From: Lecanosticta acicola
Lineage: Eukaryota; Ascomycota; Dothideomycetes; Mycosphaerellales; Mycosphaerellaceae
NCBI GenBank assembly: GCA_963674455.1
Contig: CAVMBE010000033.1
Coordinates: 226,932-290,931, forward strand
Direction of reading: 5' to 3'
DNA length: 64,000 nt
How positions within the stretch are numbered: position 1 is the stretch's first letter; every line of letters starts with the position of its first letter. Position numbers and translations under genes: made by a program. The notes below the pieces were generated by a model. It ran no database searches, was not told where the DNA came from, and worked only from the letters and a program-made list of their open reading frames with translations. This document shows, piece by piece, positions 39,168 through 51,309 of the stretch.

Positions 39168-40690
39168 ACGGTGTCAATGGCACTTCGAACCGACACCATG
39201 GCGACACGAATGGCCTTTCGAGATTGCGCACACAGGATCAAACAATTCGGACCGATAACAACGACTCATCATCACCTACAACCAACGGCCATTCGAGACC
39301 CGCGAGATCGCCGCGACGACCGTCGAACCCTCTCGCACCGCCTTTCATAGTGTCTGCTCCAGGAAAGACGATCGTGTACGGCGAACATGCGGTTGTTCAC
39401 GGCAAAGCTGCAATCGCAGCGGCCATCTCTCTCCGCTCCTACCTCCTCGTCACCACCCTCACCAAGTCGCAGCGGACGGTAGCGTTGAAATTCACGGACA
39501 TCGGCTTGGATCACACTTGGAGCATCGCGGACTTGCCATGGCGAGAATTTGCGCATCCGAGTCGGAAGAAGAGGTACTATGATCTCGTGACGACATTGGA
39601 TCAGGAGCTGGTCGCGGCGATGCAGCCACACATAACGCCTGTGAGCGCGCACGAGACGCCGGAGAAGAGGAAGATACACCAGAACGCGGCCAGTGCGTTC
39701 TTATACCTGTTCTTGAGCTTGGGGAGTAAGGACAGTCCTGGATGTGTATATGCGATGCGTTCCGCCATACCGATCGCAGCAGGCCTTGGCAGCAGTGCCA
39801 GTGTGAGCGTATGCATCGCAGCCGCACTTCTCGTACAAAGCCGGGCGTTGTCCGGACCACATCCAGATCAACAGACAAACGAAGCAGAAGAGCAATTGGA
39901 ACGTATCAATCGCTGGTCGTTCGTGGGAGAAATGCTTATCCACGGCAACCCGAGTGGAGTGGACAACACAGTCGCAACCAACGGTCACGCAGTGCTGTTC
40001 CAACGGAAAGACTACACCAAACCACCCGCTGTCACCGTGCTCCGAGATTTTCCGGAATTGCCCTTACTCCTTGTCGATACATGCCAGCCCAAATCGACCG
40101 CGGCAGAAGTCGCAAAGGTAGCCAACCTCAAATCCCTACACCCTGCCGTTGTCGAGAATACCCTGAACGCTATCGACTCCATCACCCGCTCCGTCTACGA
40201 CCGAATCACGTCTGACGACTTTGACCCCGCGGCGCAGGAGAGCATCGTCCATCTAGGGGAGCTCATGTCCATCAACCACGGTCTGCTGACCAGTCTGGGC
40301 GTCTCGCATCCTCGACTGGAAAGGTTACGCTACCTCGTCGACCAGGCCGGCGTCGGGTGGACGAAACTCACGGGCGCCGGCGGAGGAGGTTGTGCCATCA
40401 CACTACTGAAACCCGAAAGCCTCTCGAGCGCGGACAGCCAGCTCAACGGACACGCAGCGCACGAGACGCAGAGCCCCCTGCAACACTTGGAAAAGCAGCT
40501 GGACGCGGAAGGCTTCAAGAAGTATCAGACCACCTTGGGAGGCGATGGCGTGGGCGTGTGTTATCCCGCGATTATCAATCGGGAAGAAATCGACATGGAG
40601 ATGTTCTTGACTGCTGATGGGAGGGAAGGGGTGGAGCGGTTGGTCGATGGGAGGGATGATCGGGACGCTTGGAAGTATTGGAGACCTTGA
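39143..40690 (+). CDS. ERG12: Mevalonate kinase
   Basis: This 515-residue GHMP kinase phosphorylates mevalonate with ATP to 5-phosphomevalonate, an early step of isoprenoid and ergosterol synthesis. Motif 1 is VSAPGKTIVYGEHAVVHG (about 70-87); the ATP-binding motif 2 is PIAAGLGSSASV (the GLGSSA part from residue 214); motif 3 is LTGAGGGGCAITLL (from about 409). A GNPSGVDN block, part of the active site, is also present. The first 60 or so residues are a Ser/Asn/Arg-rich extension not needed for the fold. It is a single exon. Two starts are possible (Met1 at 39143 or Met8 at 39164); the enzyme core is the same. Cytosolic or peroxisomal location cannot be decided from sequence. Confidence 0.97.
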   Translation: MHSNGVHMNGVNGTSNRHHGDTNGLSRLRTQDQTIRTDNNDSSSPTTNGHSRPARSPRRPSNPLAPPFIVSAPGKTIVYGEHAVVHGKAAIAAAISLRSYLLVTTLTKSQRTVALKFTDIGLDHTWSIADLPWREFAHPSRKKRYYDLVTTLDQELVAAMQPHITPVSAHETPEKRKIHQNAASAFLYLFLSLGSKDSPGCVYAMRSAIPIAAGLGSSASVSVCIAAALLVQSRALSGPHPDQQTNEAEEQLERINRWSFVGEMLIHGNPSGVDNTVATNGHAVLFQRKDYTKPPAVTVLRDFPELPLLLVDTCQPKSTAAEVAKVANLKSLHPAVVENTLNAIDSITRSVYDRITSDDFDPAAQESIVHLGELMSINHGLLTSLGVSHPRLERLRYLVDQAGVGWTKLTGAGGGGCAITLLKPESLSSADSQLNGHAAHETQSPLQHLEKQLDAEGFKKYQTTLGGDGVGVCYPAIINREEIDMEMFLTADGREGVERLVDGRDDRDAWKYWRP

Positions 40691-40906
40691 TGATGATGAG
40701 GATCGCAGGACTCTTTTTTTTGGGGGAGGGGGTATCGTTGTATCGATATCTCGAAGAGGGCGCTTTGTTTATTTTGTTTGTTTGTTTCGTTTCTTGAGAT
40801 GTTACTAGTAGTACATTACTCTCTCCACACACACACAGAGAGGAAAGCAGAACGAAGCCCTGCCTGCGCTGCGCGAGCAGACCAACCAACCTACCATCAT
40901 CATCCC

Positions 40907-40912
40907 AATAAA
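40907..40912 (+). terminator. Possible polyadenylation signal of mevalonate kinase
   Basis: AATAAA lies 217 bases after the stop codon in an A-rich context. Fungal polyadenylation signals are loose, so this is only a candidate. Confidence 0.3.
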
Positions 40913-41503
40913 TAATCACTCTTTGCGAATTTCCCTTTTTTTTTCGATCGATTGATTCGAAGGACTTCGCAACATCAACACGACGGGTCTTCCGACAATG
41001 ATACCTTTCCGACGATGGGTTGAAGGAAGCTCATGGGCTAAGAATGGGGCAATGGCAACAGCTCGAGCTGGAGGAGCTACGGCGGGACGCCCGCCTAGCA
41101 TCGGCTCTAGACGGAGTACGGCGTCCCGCAAATTCACACCGGAAACAGGCAAAGCTCGCATTTGGCTAGGTAGGTCATGCTGCGCCCATTCGCCAATGCG
41201 TGTCTCTGAGACGATTTTTCTTCGCTTGGTGGAACGGTAGGGCGCTCCAGTTGCTGTTCCTTGGGGGATGACTATTGCGGAGCGGAAGAAAATGGCGAGA
41301 TAACGAAACCAGACATTGCATGCATGGGGAGGACGGAACCTTGTTCCATTTTCTGCGCAAGGAAAAGCTGAGGTATCTACCTCATCAGGACATGGAGAGG
41401 CAGAGATCGGAAGGAAAGAAGGAAGGGATAGGGATAGGGATAGGAATACTTAGGTTGTACAGTCACAGTCAGTCAGTCACCTTTTCATCATCATTATCTA
41501 TCT

Positions 41504-41540
41504 ATCTTCTTCTTCTTCTTCTTCTTCTTCTTCTTCTTCT
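41504..41540. repeat. (TTC)n microsatellite
   Basis: About twelve TTC units lie in the promoter/leader of the serine dehydratase gene. A (CA)n run (41643-41660) and a (CAA)n run (about 41833-41853) follow, the last directly before the ATG. Confidence 0.9.
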
Positions 41541-41854
41541 GTTCGTTTCTTCCTTCCTCATCTCTCGCTGACTCCTTGGGACAGAGATAGATATAAGCAC
41601 CACCCGCCCGACGTTTGTCCCCAGGGACAGATTAGACTCGCTCACACACACACACACACATAAAACAACCGCATTCTGGACTTCTGGACGAAATCTCTTC
41701 ACCTAACAACACCTGTCATCTGTCTGCATTCTTACTTTTATTCTGTTTGGATTCTTCGATTCCAAAAGGGCGTTATTGTACGTGGAATCTCGTCCGTACC
41801 TCGCCAACGCCATCCGACCACCACCTCTCTTTCAACAACAACAACAACAACAAC

Positions 41855-43174
41855 ATGTGCGCCGCTAGGAATCGTCATCGTCACGATAGCGGGACTTCCA
41901 CCTCCACCTCCACCTCCACCTCCCCTCCTTCCTCACGCTCTCAATCGCCCAAACAAAAGCGACCGTGGCGATTGACGCCCCTGGTGGAATCCGCAAAGCT
42001 TTCCAAAGCAGCAGGGTGGTACGTACTCAGACCCGTGTTTTCCCAACCCACTGCGGCCCTTTCTTTTATTGATAGGAGGGGGCCGCTCTCCGTTATCAAC
42101 CTTCCCGATCGTTAAGTCGTAGAAGCAGAATCTTTCTCAAGCTCGAGAACCTCCAGCCCTCGGGCTCTTTCAAATCCCGCGGGCTCGGGAATCTGGTCCT
42201 CCGATCGATGCAACGCGCTCAGGATCCGAGCAAGGTGCATTTCTATTCCAGCAGTGCGGGTAATGCTGGGTTGGGGTGTGTTTTTAGTGCGAAGTTTGTG
42301 GGGAGGCCGAGTACGGTATGATATGTCCTTCTTTTCCCCCTCTGATCTGTATCAATTGGGGGTCTCAGAGTTTGACTTCTCGCGTTAGGTCGTCGTGCCC
42401 ATGACGACGAAACCCTACATGATCGCCAAGATCCAAGCCGCCGGCGCCACGGAGGTGGTGCAACATGGGGAGTCTCTGAAAGACGCCGACGCGTACCTCA
42501 AGTCTGTCGTCATGCCTCGAGCAGAAGCTCGCGGCGAGGAACCCGTCTACGTCTCGCCCTTCGACCACCCGGATACGTGGGAGGGGCATTCCACCATGGT
42601 CGACGAGATGCGCGAGCAGTTCGAAGACATGGACGAGGACGCGCCCGATCTCATCGTCTGCAGCTGCGGCGGGGGCGGTCTCTTCAATGGTCTCTTGCAA
42701 GGCGTCGAAGCTCAAGGCTGCGAGTGGGAGAAGACGAAATTCCTCTTGACCGAGACTGCCGGCGCAGATTCGCTCGCGAGGTCCTTGGCGCAGCAGCAGA
42801 ACACGACCATGTCCAAGATCACCTCCATCGCCACGTCGCTCGGCTGTGCCCGCGTGAGCGAGCGAACGTTCGAACTCGCCACGCAAGGCATCCGCACCGG
42901 CAAGGTGAGGAATGTCGTCCTCAGCGACGCCGAGGCGATGATGGGCTGCTGGCGCTTCGCGGAAGACGAGCGCATCCTCGTCGAGCCCGCCTGCGGCGTC
43001 AATCTCGCGTTGTGCTACTCTCGTCGCCTCGAAGAGGCACTGGGAAGACGGGTGCGGCCCGACGAGAAGGTGGTCATGATCGTCTGCGGCGGCTCCAACG
43101 TCTCCACCAGTATGATTGAGCAGTGGAAGCAGGAGTCTGGGCACTTGGACGACGATGTGGCCGAATGTCATTGA
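41855..43174 (+). CDS. CHA1: Catabolic L-serine/L-threonine dehydratase
   Basis: Three exons (41855-42018, 42126-42315, 42389-43174) give 379 residues. The enzyme is a fold-type II PLP protein that deaminates serine to pyruvate and threonine to 2-oxobutyrate. The PLP lysine is Lys71 in PSGSFKSRG; the phosphate-binding glycine loop is CSCGGGGL, and the C-terminal CGGSNVS block is typical. The first intron needs an AAG acceptor (42123-42125) to keep the frame: it yields KAAGC followed by RIFLKLENLQ, as in family members, whereas the neighbouring TAG and CAG acceptors would both create a stop. The N-terminal 45 residues are Ser/Thr-rich and not conserved. In yeast such genes are induced by serine and threonine; nothing here shows the regulation. 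Confidence 0.93.
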
Positions 43175-44606
43175 CTCGTGCAATACGGGATGGTCTTTTG
43201 CTTTGAATCGAAATTGAATCTTCTTTTACTTCAAAGGAGAGTCAAAGCAATGTTGTTTTGGGTTTCCTGCGAACAGCAACGGTTCAGTGAAGTCGTTGCA
43301 TGGTCTACGAGGGCAGAGTGCCCGTCTCCATCACTATCAATACCATATCGGTCCACCTGAGCTGGTTTCTAGCCGCGCATACATGGCTAGCTGATACCAT
43401 CAAAGGATAGACCTCGGGTCCAGGTCAGTTTGCGGGCTTTCAATCAAGTCCAGCTACGCCAAATCTCCCGTCTCGGTCCTGTCGCTCGTAGTTTCGTAGC
43501 CGTAGACCGCATATCCGGATAGTGTCTTCGGCTTCTCGATTCACTCCGCATCCTCTTCTTGCCCTGCTTCTTGTGCCACTGCCAAGCTTGTCTTTCTGTG
43601 CCCAAGATCTTAGTCGACTCTTTGAATGTTTGAGACTGACACCGATCTCATATCCCTGTAGCCATGCTATTGCCATTGCCGGCCGATGCGTCGGTTTGGT
43701 CCGGACGGACAGCCAGATGTCGGCCCTACCTGTGCCTCCTTCCGATTGGTGCTAGATTCTCAATGAATGTTTGATAGGTATTTTCATTGGAATCCTGCTT
43801 ACCAATCTGAGCACTTCGCCGAAGTCAACTCCACCAAGCTTTGAATATGGAGTCGCTAAATCTTGATTGCGACTATACCACCACACACATACACACTGCT
43901 TCAGTGAGCGCCTGATCTGCGAGGTAGATCCAGCCTACCATACGACTCCCTTCTAGACTTTAAGCCAGCAAAACATTCGAGAGGACGATCAGAGAGCTTG
44001 GAATTCCCGAGGCTTTGTGCCGGTGCAGGCCCAGCTCGCAAGCACAAGGCAAGGTAGGCAAGACCGGAAGGAATCAGCAGCTTTCTCTCTCGTGGAATGG
44101 CTCCAGCACCGGTTGTTCCGCCATATCAACGAATCAAAGAATAGTTTCGCGGCCAAGTCGAAGTCTCGGGTTTGTTAGATGTGAGCGTTCAGGATGCTGA
44201 GGATGAGATTCTTACGCCGGATATCAGACTTCGCGTTTCCTGGCTAGGATGGCTCACCCAGTCCATTATCAAAGTCTCAATACCCTCTTCAACAGCGAAG
44301 GTACACAGACAAGATAAAAGATACAATTCGGTGGAGACTATGGCAGACACTAATTGCTCGTCTCTTCAGGCATGGTTCACGACGAGTGATGCAATCCACG
44401 ACTAGTCCTCTTGCGCCTTATGAAAGACGCAGACCCGCACCACATTCACACTGGCCTGTCCGTTTGCTTTCTTTCCGTAGAGCATCTTTGATGGAACAAC
44501 CATCATCACGTGCGCCTGGAATTTGGCGGACCCACAGGACGCATCAGGTCGTCCCTTGCGCCGCCAGGAGGGTGTCGCTCGTCCAACCATCTAACCCAAT
44601 TTCCTA
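43175..44606. other. Intergenic region before the adhesin gene
   Basis: No gene is supported in this 1.4 kb. If the adhesin has an undetected 5' exon coding for a stronger signal peptide, it would lie at the right end of this stretch. Confidence 0.45.
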
Positions 44607-44789
44607 ATGAGCGGCTCGCTGAGCCGTTCACAGAATGCTTGGCGAGCGGCAATGACCCTGCTATATGGGTCAGGTCACAACAGCGGAACAGCAAGATATG
44701 CAAGCTCTCCTGGCAGCACGTCCCTCTCAAATCTGTTCCACGAAGACCGATGTTCGCCTCTTTTACTCCTACTGTCCCGCACTGCCGCG

Positions 44790-47700
44790 ATGAGGCTCCT
44801 CGATGCTCTGGTCATTTGTCATCGCATACTATGCTCGGCGCAGTCTGTCTCACACCGTACGGAATCTTATGGTCACGATGAACTTGGGCAATCGTCGGGT
44901 GCGTTGCGCGTCTTTACCAAGACCGTTCATCGATGCACAACTTCTACGGTGTATGTACCCGACACATTGCCGTCGTTTGGATGGATATCGACAGGTGGAA
45001 CTACAATGCCTTTCGCATTTTCCCCTTCAGAATCACCATCTTCGAGCGAGGAGATCGCCGCAGAGTCTTCTCCTATGACCTCAGCATCAACACTGCGCTC
45101 AAGTCCGGCTCCGCTACATAGCTCTGCGATACTCCCTAGCTCGACCTCGCCATGCGAATCAAGTTCGCCCGCAACACCTGCAGCATCGATATGGTCGGAG
45201 CTATCGTCGAATCCAGAGACTCGTTCACAACAGACATCATCAAGGGAAGCAGTACAGTTGTCTGCGTCGTCGTCCTCCACAACAACTTCATCGGCACGAA
45301 TACCAGACGAGGGCATCATTGGATTTTCACCCTCCCCAGCGTATCCGCAACCAACGTCGTGGGCTTCAGATTCTTCATCAATGCATACGTCCAGCGCCGA
45401 AATGCTCTACAGCTCTGCAACGAAATCTCAGCAGAATGTGGCAACCAGCCGCGGCGTGGGAACTTCACCCTCGCATCCCCCTTCCCCCATTACTGACAGC
45501 AGTAGAACAGCATCTGGCGGTCGAGCTTCGACTTCGGTGCTGTCAGTACCAGGTACCATTCCATTTTCAGCGCAAAGTTCGTCCACTCGCCCGACTTCTT
45601 CTCGGGACATGGACAGCTCGGTTGAAACACGCTCTGCGTCATCTCTGGCTGCCTTGAGCTCTTCTTCTATACCTGTTGCGCCAGGTTACTCAAGCCCGGC
45701 CGGCTTTCCAATCTCGCCAGTCTCTCCTACTGTACAGAGCAGTTCGTCGGCAGATGCGAGCGCTGAGCAGGCAAGCGGTCTTCCATTCCCATCATCGCCA
45801 GCGTCTAGCAGCACCGGTGAGTTTGAACCATGGGCTCTGATACTCTCGAGAAGTCACGCGAATGATGCTTGAGCTTCTAGAGGATCTGATCGATCTTTCA
45901 ACGATCTGGCTCCGTCAATGCTGACATACGGCAGGGGCTCCCACTTTGTACATCACCAGTTCACCTTCTACCAATACACATCTACCAACCTCCCGCATTC
46001 TCGGCTCTACGCCAAGCTCGGCTGCGGATCTCATCCGCACTGCAAGCATAACTTCGACGATCTCCCTGGTCACGAGGTACAGCATATATGGAGGGACAGT
46101 CGGTAGCACTGTTCTTGGAGGCTCTACGCGAATATTGACCCTGAACCACGTGGCGACAACATCCATATTTGGGGGTTTCACTACGACCTTCACCTCCGGG
46201 GGCATTACTCAGTCAGTTGTCGAGATCGCGAGGCCCACTCCTACTCCTCCAGCGGAGGCTGTAATTGGACCTTGTCCAGGTTATGACGGGAGATTCATTA
46301 GCAGCTCTGGAGGAAGCGCTCTTATTGCTTGTGGCGTGATCTATAATGGTTCAGTCATCAGCACGATCTCTCGCCGCGACAAGAAGTTAGCAAGACGAGC
46401 TACTGAGTATGACTGTTCGGCGCAGTGCGACGCAATGTCAGATTGCGTTGGCTACTCTTACACGCAAGATGAATGCATATTCTATAGCTCGGTGGATGGA
46501 CAGCAGGACTGGCCTTACCCTGCACTGTCCGTGGTACGAGCCAACAGTGCAGGCAATTCGAGCGACTCATCGGCGTCGTTCGGCGTCGACACCATGGAAG
46601 TCTCGCAGACAACAGCTGCTCCAGGCACAAGCGAGCCAGCAGAGAGCGGACCCTTGGTCATTACTGTCACAACGACGGAACCCGGCTCTACTTTCACAAC
46701 CACGCTGGATAGAACGTTCCCTGCGTCCACAATCACAGCGCCTGGAAACACAATCACGGTTATATCCGCGTATACGACGACTTTGATAAGTATAAGCACG
46801 GTACCGGCTTCAGTTCATCTGGTTACCCTTACTTACACGCAGCCAACGACTGTGGTCTCGACCGAGCTGGTGCCTACCACAGCAATCTCTAGTGAGTTAT
46901 CTGTAAGCACCTTGACTACCTATCTACCTGGTAGCACCTTCGTGAGTCAGCCAGCCCTCTCACACACATGTGCATCCACTGAAACCAAGACAGACGACGA
47001 CTTTTGAGACTGTGTACCCTGCTTCTACTCTGACCATCTCGATACCTGGTCCAACAACGACGGAACTTTCCTTTGTCACGCAGCCCGCATCTACTGATTA
47101 CGTGACCAGTGTCTCCACGGCTCCGGGTACAACCAGCACGCTGGAAGTTACGTACACGCAGCCTGCGAGCACGAACAATGTGACGCAGATATTGATATCC
47201 ACAATGTTCTCCGCGGTGCCGGCCAGTACGCTTACTCTGGGGGAAACCACCACGAGCTTTGGAGAGCTGGTGACTTTTACTGGCCTCAGCACCCTTCCGG
47301 GAACAACGGTGACCGACGAAGTCACATACACTTCGGTTTCCACCCCTGAAACGAGGAATCTGACTGAAAGTCTCGAAGTGACCCAGACGTCTCTTTCCAT
47401 CAGTACAGGTACGTATACTCTGCGAATCTTTCGAGATCTGCAGCGCCTGGCAACAGCAGGCGACTCGTCTCGGCCCAAGATCTCGGGACCTCTCCTTCCT
47501 TTCACACGGCATAAACTCGTGGACGAGGAGCCTTCGTAAAGAGGCGTCTTATTTTCGCCAAGCTTGGCAGTTCGATGAGGGATCTCCTTCGAATGCTTGG
47601 CGGTCACTGGAAGGGTGGCTAATTCTTCTTCAGCCATTATCACAATGTCCGCGAGTACGATGACGCTCGAGTATACGACCTCCTTGGAGGGATCCCTATC

Positions 47701-50259
47701 CGTTTTCACGGAAACTACCTGGCTACCAGCCTCCACTGTTACGGAAACTATTACATATACGCTCTTTCAGCCCACGACGCTCTTCCAGCCGACCACAGTC
47801 CCGGAATCATTGACCACAACTCTTCAGCTGGTCTCGACAGTCGTTTCGAGCTACATTAGTCTGGTTCCAGTGACCTTTACTACAGTCTTGATATCTACAG
47901 CTCCAGGTATGCTTCACCCAGACATTTTGGACTGATTCGAAGTCTGCCCTCTCCAAGCTTTCCACCAAGATCTATATCGATAGCGAGACGCAGACAACGA
48001 AGAACCCACCTTGGAAAACGATTTTCTATGGCGAAATGCCGCTCGACGAGTTTGTGGAGAGGGAGCCTAATTCTGACGCTTTGTAGGGACTACCATCACT
48101 TCGACTTTAACCTACATCTCGATTTTAACCCTTCCTGGTCCGACGTTAGTTAGCACGCAGCTTGCTTCTACTGTGTATTCGGATCTTCCCGTTTCAACGC
48201 GCACTGAGACCCTGATAACGACCTTTTTGAGCTCCTTTCCGGTTACTTACATCCGCACGCTCGTCTCAACGGCTCCTGGTAAGCAGAGCTGCTCACGCGA
48301 TTCTTTCGGCATCTGAAATCTCCTGCTGACTCCTCCAAGGAACCACCATCACGTCTTTGACCACTGAAGTCCGATACACTACTTCGTTGATCATTTCAAC
48401 CGCCCCTCAAGAGACATATACCACTATTTCAGTCCAGCCAGCGAGCACATACCTTTCGACTCTGCTTAGTTCATATCCCGTTACAGAGATCAGTACTTTG
48501 ACTATCACCGCTCCAGGTATGGTCTTTCTTCTTGCCGCTGAGCGATACATGAAGTTTGCTAATATTCGCCAGGAACTACCTTTACTTCGGAGACGACCTT
48601 GGTCCAATTCGAAACGCAGACCATCTTCATCACTTTGCCGCCATCTACCCTGCCGGCTGCCACAGTCACCTCGGTTTTTCCCGCATCAACTTTGCCGGCC
48701 AGCACATATTATTCTACAGTTCTCAGCTCCTATCCTGTGACCTTTACGACGGTCTTGATTTCCACGGCTCCTGGTAAGTCTAGAGCCATCAGTGCAAAGC
48801 AATCCGTACGCAGTTCAAAGTCTCATGTGCCTCCAAAAGCGCGTGGTGCACAAGCTTCTGGTGGTTGGCTTGCTTTGCTCGGAAGCGTCTCCTAGCCTGG
48901 AGAAGACCAAATGCCCCTGAACAGCTTTTCTGCGATGCAAGATGCCATTGAGCGGGGAAAATATTGGAGAGACCCTCGGATTTTCTTGTTGACTAACGAT
49001 TTCCAGGCACAACGCTAACCTCCACTTCCACCTACGTATCCTATGTCACTCAAACCCTTACTCAACCGCCTTCGACATATATCACAACCGCCCTGAGTAG
49101 TTATCCGGTAATATATACGCAACTCGGGCCCACACAGACGTATCTTAGTAGTTACGCGGTCACCTACACGCAGCCTGCAAGCACGATCGTCACAACGGCG
49201 CCCGCACAAACCATCTTCTCCAATCTCCCGCCATCCACGGTTATCACTACGCAGCAGACCACCGTGGTGTCGCTACAGCCGACGACCGTCGTCCTCACGG
49301 TCACATCCAGTAACACTGTCACATACACGCAGCAAACCACCGCCATCTCGACTCAACCTACAACAATATTATCGACTGTGGTCAATAGCCGAACCGTTAC
49401 CCAGACCCAGCCTGTGACAACCACATCCGTGTCCTATCAAACAGTTGTATCCACGCTGGTTCAAACACAGAGTGTCACATATACACAGCAGACTACTCAG
49501 GTATCTGTCCAGACAACCACCTACGTTACCACAGCCATATCAAGCGTACCGGTCACGTATACGGCCACAGCGACCGCTCAGCTTCCTGCGTCGACTGTGA
49601 CGGTAGTAACGACAGTTCGAGACAACCCGGCACCGACGCTCTGCGGCAACCAAGGCATGCAGTTCGAGGCTGCCTACAACCCGCAAACCTACGGCAGCGC
49701 CGATGCATACACTGCTTACGACCCGGGGTATCTCAAAGCGCCGGCAGTAGGAGGCACCAACCAGCAGATATACGTAACTGGCGTCACAAACCAGGTCGGA
49801 ATCTCTTCCGGATGCACCAGCGGAAATTTCACCCTGTATGGGTATTCCGTTCCTTGTCAGCAGTACTCTGTCAACCACCGCGGCTATTTCTACGTCTATT
49901 CCACCGGAACATGGACTTTCACCCTCTCCAGCGTGGACGACGCGGCGGACCTCTGGGCCGGGTCGTACGCGCAGCAAGGCTGGACGAAGGCCAACCTGAA
50001 TCTGGCGGTGTATTTCGCATACAGCAAAGGCGTGCAGCAGGGCAGCGTGACGCTGAATCTCACGGCTGGCACCTATCTTCCCATCCGAGTCATCCATGGA
50101 CAATCGGTCGGAGGCGCGTCGTTTGGCTTTTCGATCATCGACCCGGACGGGAACATCGCCATCAACTCCAATAGCGTCTCTTCGCCGTACGTGGTGCAGT
50201 ATTCCTGCGATAAGAGTGCAGCGCCGACCTATGCGTACGCGTTTGGCGCGGAGCAGTAG
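44790..50259 (+). CDS. Large Ser/Thr-rich cell-wall adhesin with GLEYA domain
   Basis: Eight exons (44790-45816, 45935-46941, 46994-47408, 47634-47906, 48087-48278, 48340-48516, 48573-48773, 49007-50259) join in frame to about 1514 residues. Exon 1 codes for a Ser/Pro-rich region. Exon 2 has a Cys-rich segment (about residues 456-545, with CPGYDGRF, YDCSAQCDAMSDCVGYSY and DECIFY) resembling an Apple/PAN-like module. Exons 3-8 code for a long Thr/Ser/Val stalk with TYTQP- and VTQ-type repeats. The C-terminal 205 residues (from about Cys1310) match a GLEYA lectin-like domain (GYFYVYSTGTWTFTLSSVDDAADLWAG split over its core, and PIRVIHGQSVGGASF). GLEYA/PA14 proteins bind surface glycans. Exons 4-7 are symmetric phase-1 exons. 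The signal peptide (MRLLDALVICHRILCSAQS) is weak; ATG 44607 is an alternative start, and a missing 5' exon is possible. Confidence 0.8.
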
Positions 50260-50704
50260 AGTATAGCGTCTTTGCGCATCGGAGTGTTCTTCTCGGCGGC
50301 TACTACAGCTTCTGCACTGACACTCTCAGAAAGACAAACCCGTTCCGCTGTGGAAAGACGCTGTAGGAGAAATCAAGTTTGCACAGCACACAGACGGCAA
50401 AGAGTATGAGGTGCATACGCAGCAAGGCATCAGTACATCTCGATACATGGAGCAAGCGTTCTCATACGACGAGCCTAGGCGTGCAGAATGCAGTCAGCAA
50501 GTATCGATGGATAGAAGAGCACAGACAGTGTACGTTACGTTATGCATATCAGTGTCTTGAGCTACATCAGCACTCATATCCGCAGCTTCTACGATTCTCG
50601 CGGTCTCCGTCTGCGTTCCAAGAATATAGCAGCATCTCGTCATCATACATCGAGTAATTCCTTCCATCATAGAGCAAACCCTTCACACCCATCAATCTCG
50701 CTCC
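50260..50704. other. Convergent 3' region adhesin / MND1
   Basis: This 445-base gap between converging genes holds no recognisable element. Confidence 0.5.
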
Positions 50705-51263
50705 TCAAGCCATGACCAGCTCCTTGAAATCGCACTCCTCGGAGTCCCACTCGCCTCCATAAGTGCCCATTCGCAGGGCCGCAACCGCTTCATCTCCCGC
50801 ATTGACCTTGAACCATTTCTCCAGGGAGTAGATGTCGTCGGTCACTTGATCCAACTCCGTCTTCATCACCTTCGCACCGCTCCGCTTGCGCTCAAGTTCA
50901 ACCGGGTCGTTATCGCTGTAGCTCTCCAATTCCTTCTCCAGGGCCTTGAGATCCGCCTCGAGGACTGCTTTCTTCGCCGTCAGCTCATCGCGGCCCTCCC
51001 CGCCAGTGTCCATCATCTCTTCTTCTTCCTCCTTCTGCGCGGCAAGCTCGGCGAGCTTGTGGCGGAGATCGCGTACAGTGCTCTCGGCTTTGGCGTGCTC
51101 GGTCTGCGCGTTGGTGAGGGTGTCCTGCTTGTTCTTCTTGTCCTGGGAGGCGAAGGACCAGTACCAGTTTCCGGAGCCAATCTTCTCGACGCGGATCATG
51201 GACTCGTCTGTCAGCGTTTGGATGTAGTCTGGCGAGGAAGAGGTATTTGAATTAGCTGATGAC

Positions 51264-51309
<46 letters not shown>

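Larger units (their letters stand above)
40691..41854. other. Intergenic region, microsatellite-rich leader
   Basis: This holds the 3' end of mevalonate kinase (polyadenylation-type AATAAA at 40907) and the promoter and leader of the serine dehydratase gene, which contains GGGATA, TTC, CA and CAA simple repeats. No gene is supported. Confidence 0.55.

Noticed and set aside
41427..41448. GGGATA repeats that resemble telomere sequence
   Set aside because: Only three to four units, and the unit GGGATA is not the fungal telomere unit TTAGGG. Interior position with normal genes on both sides.
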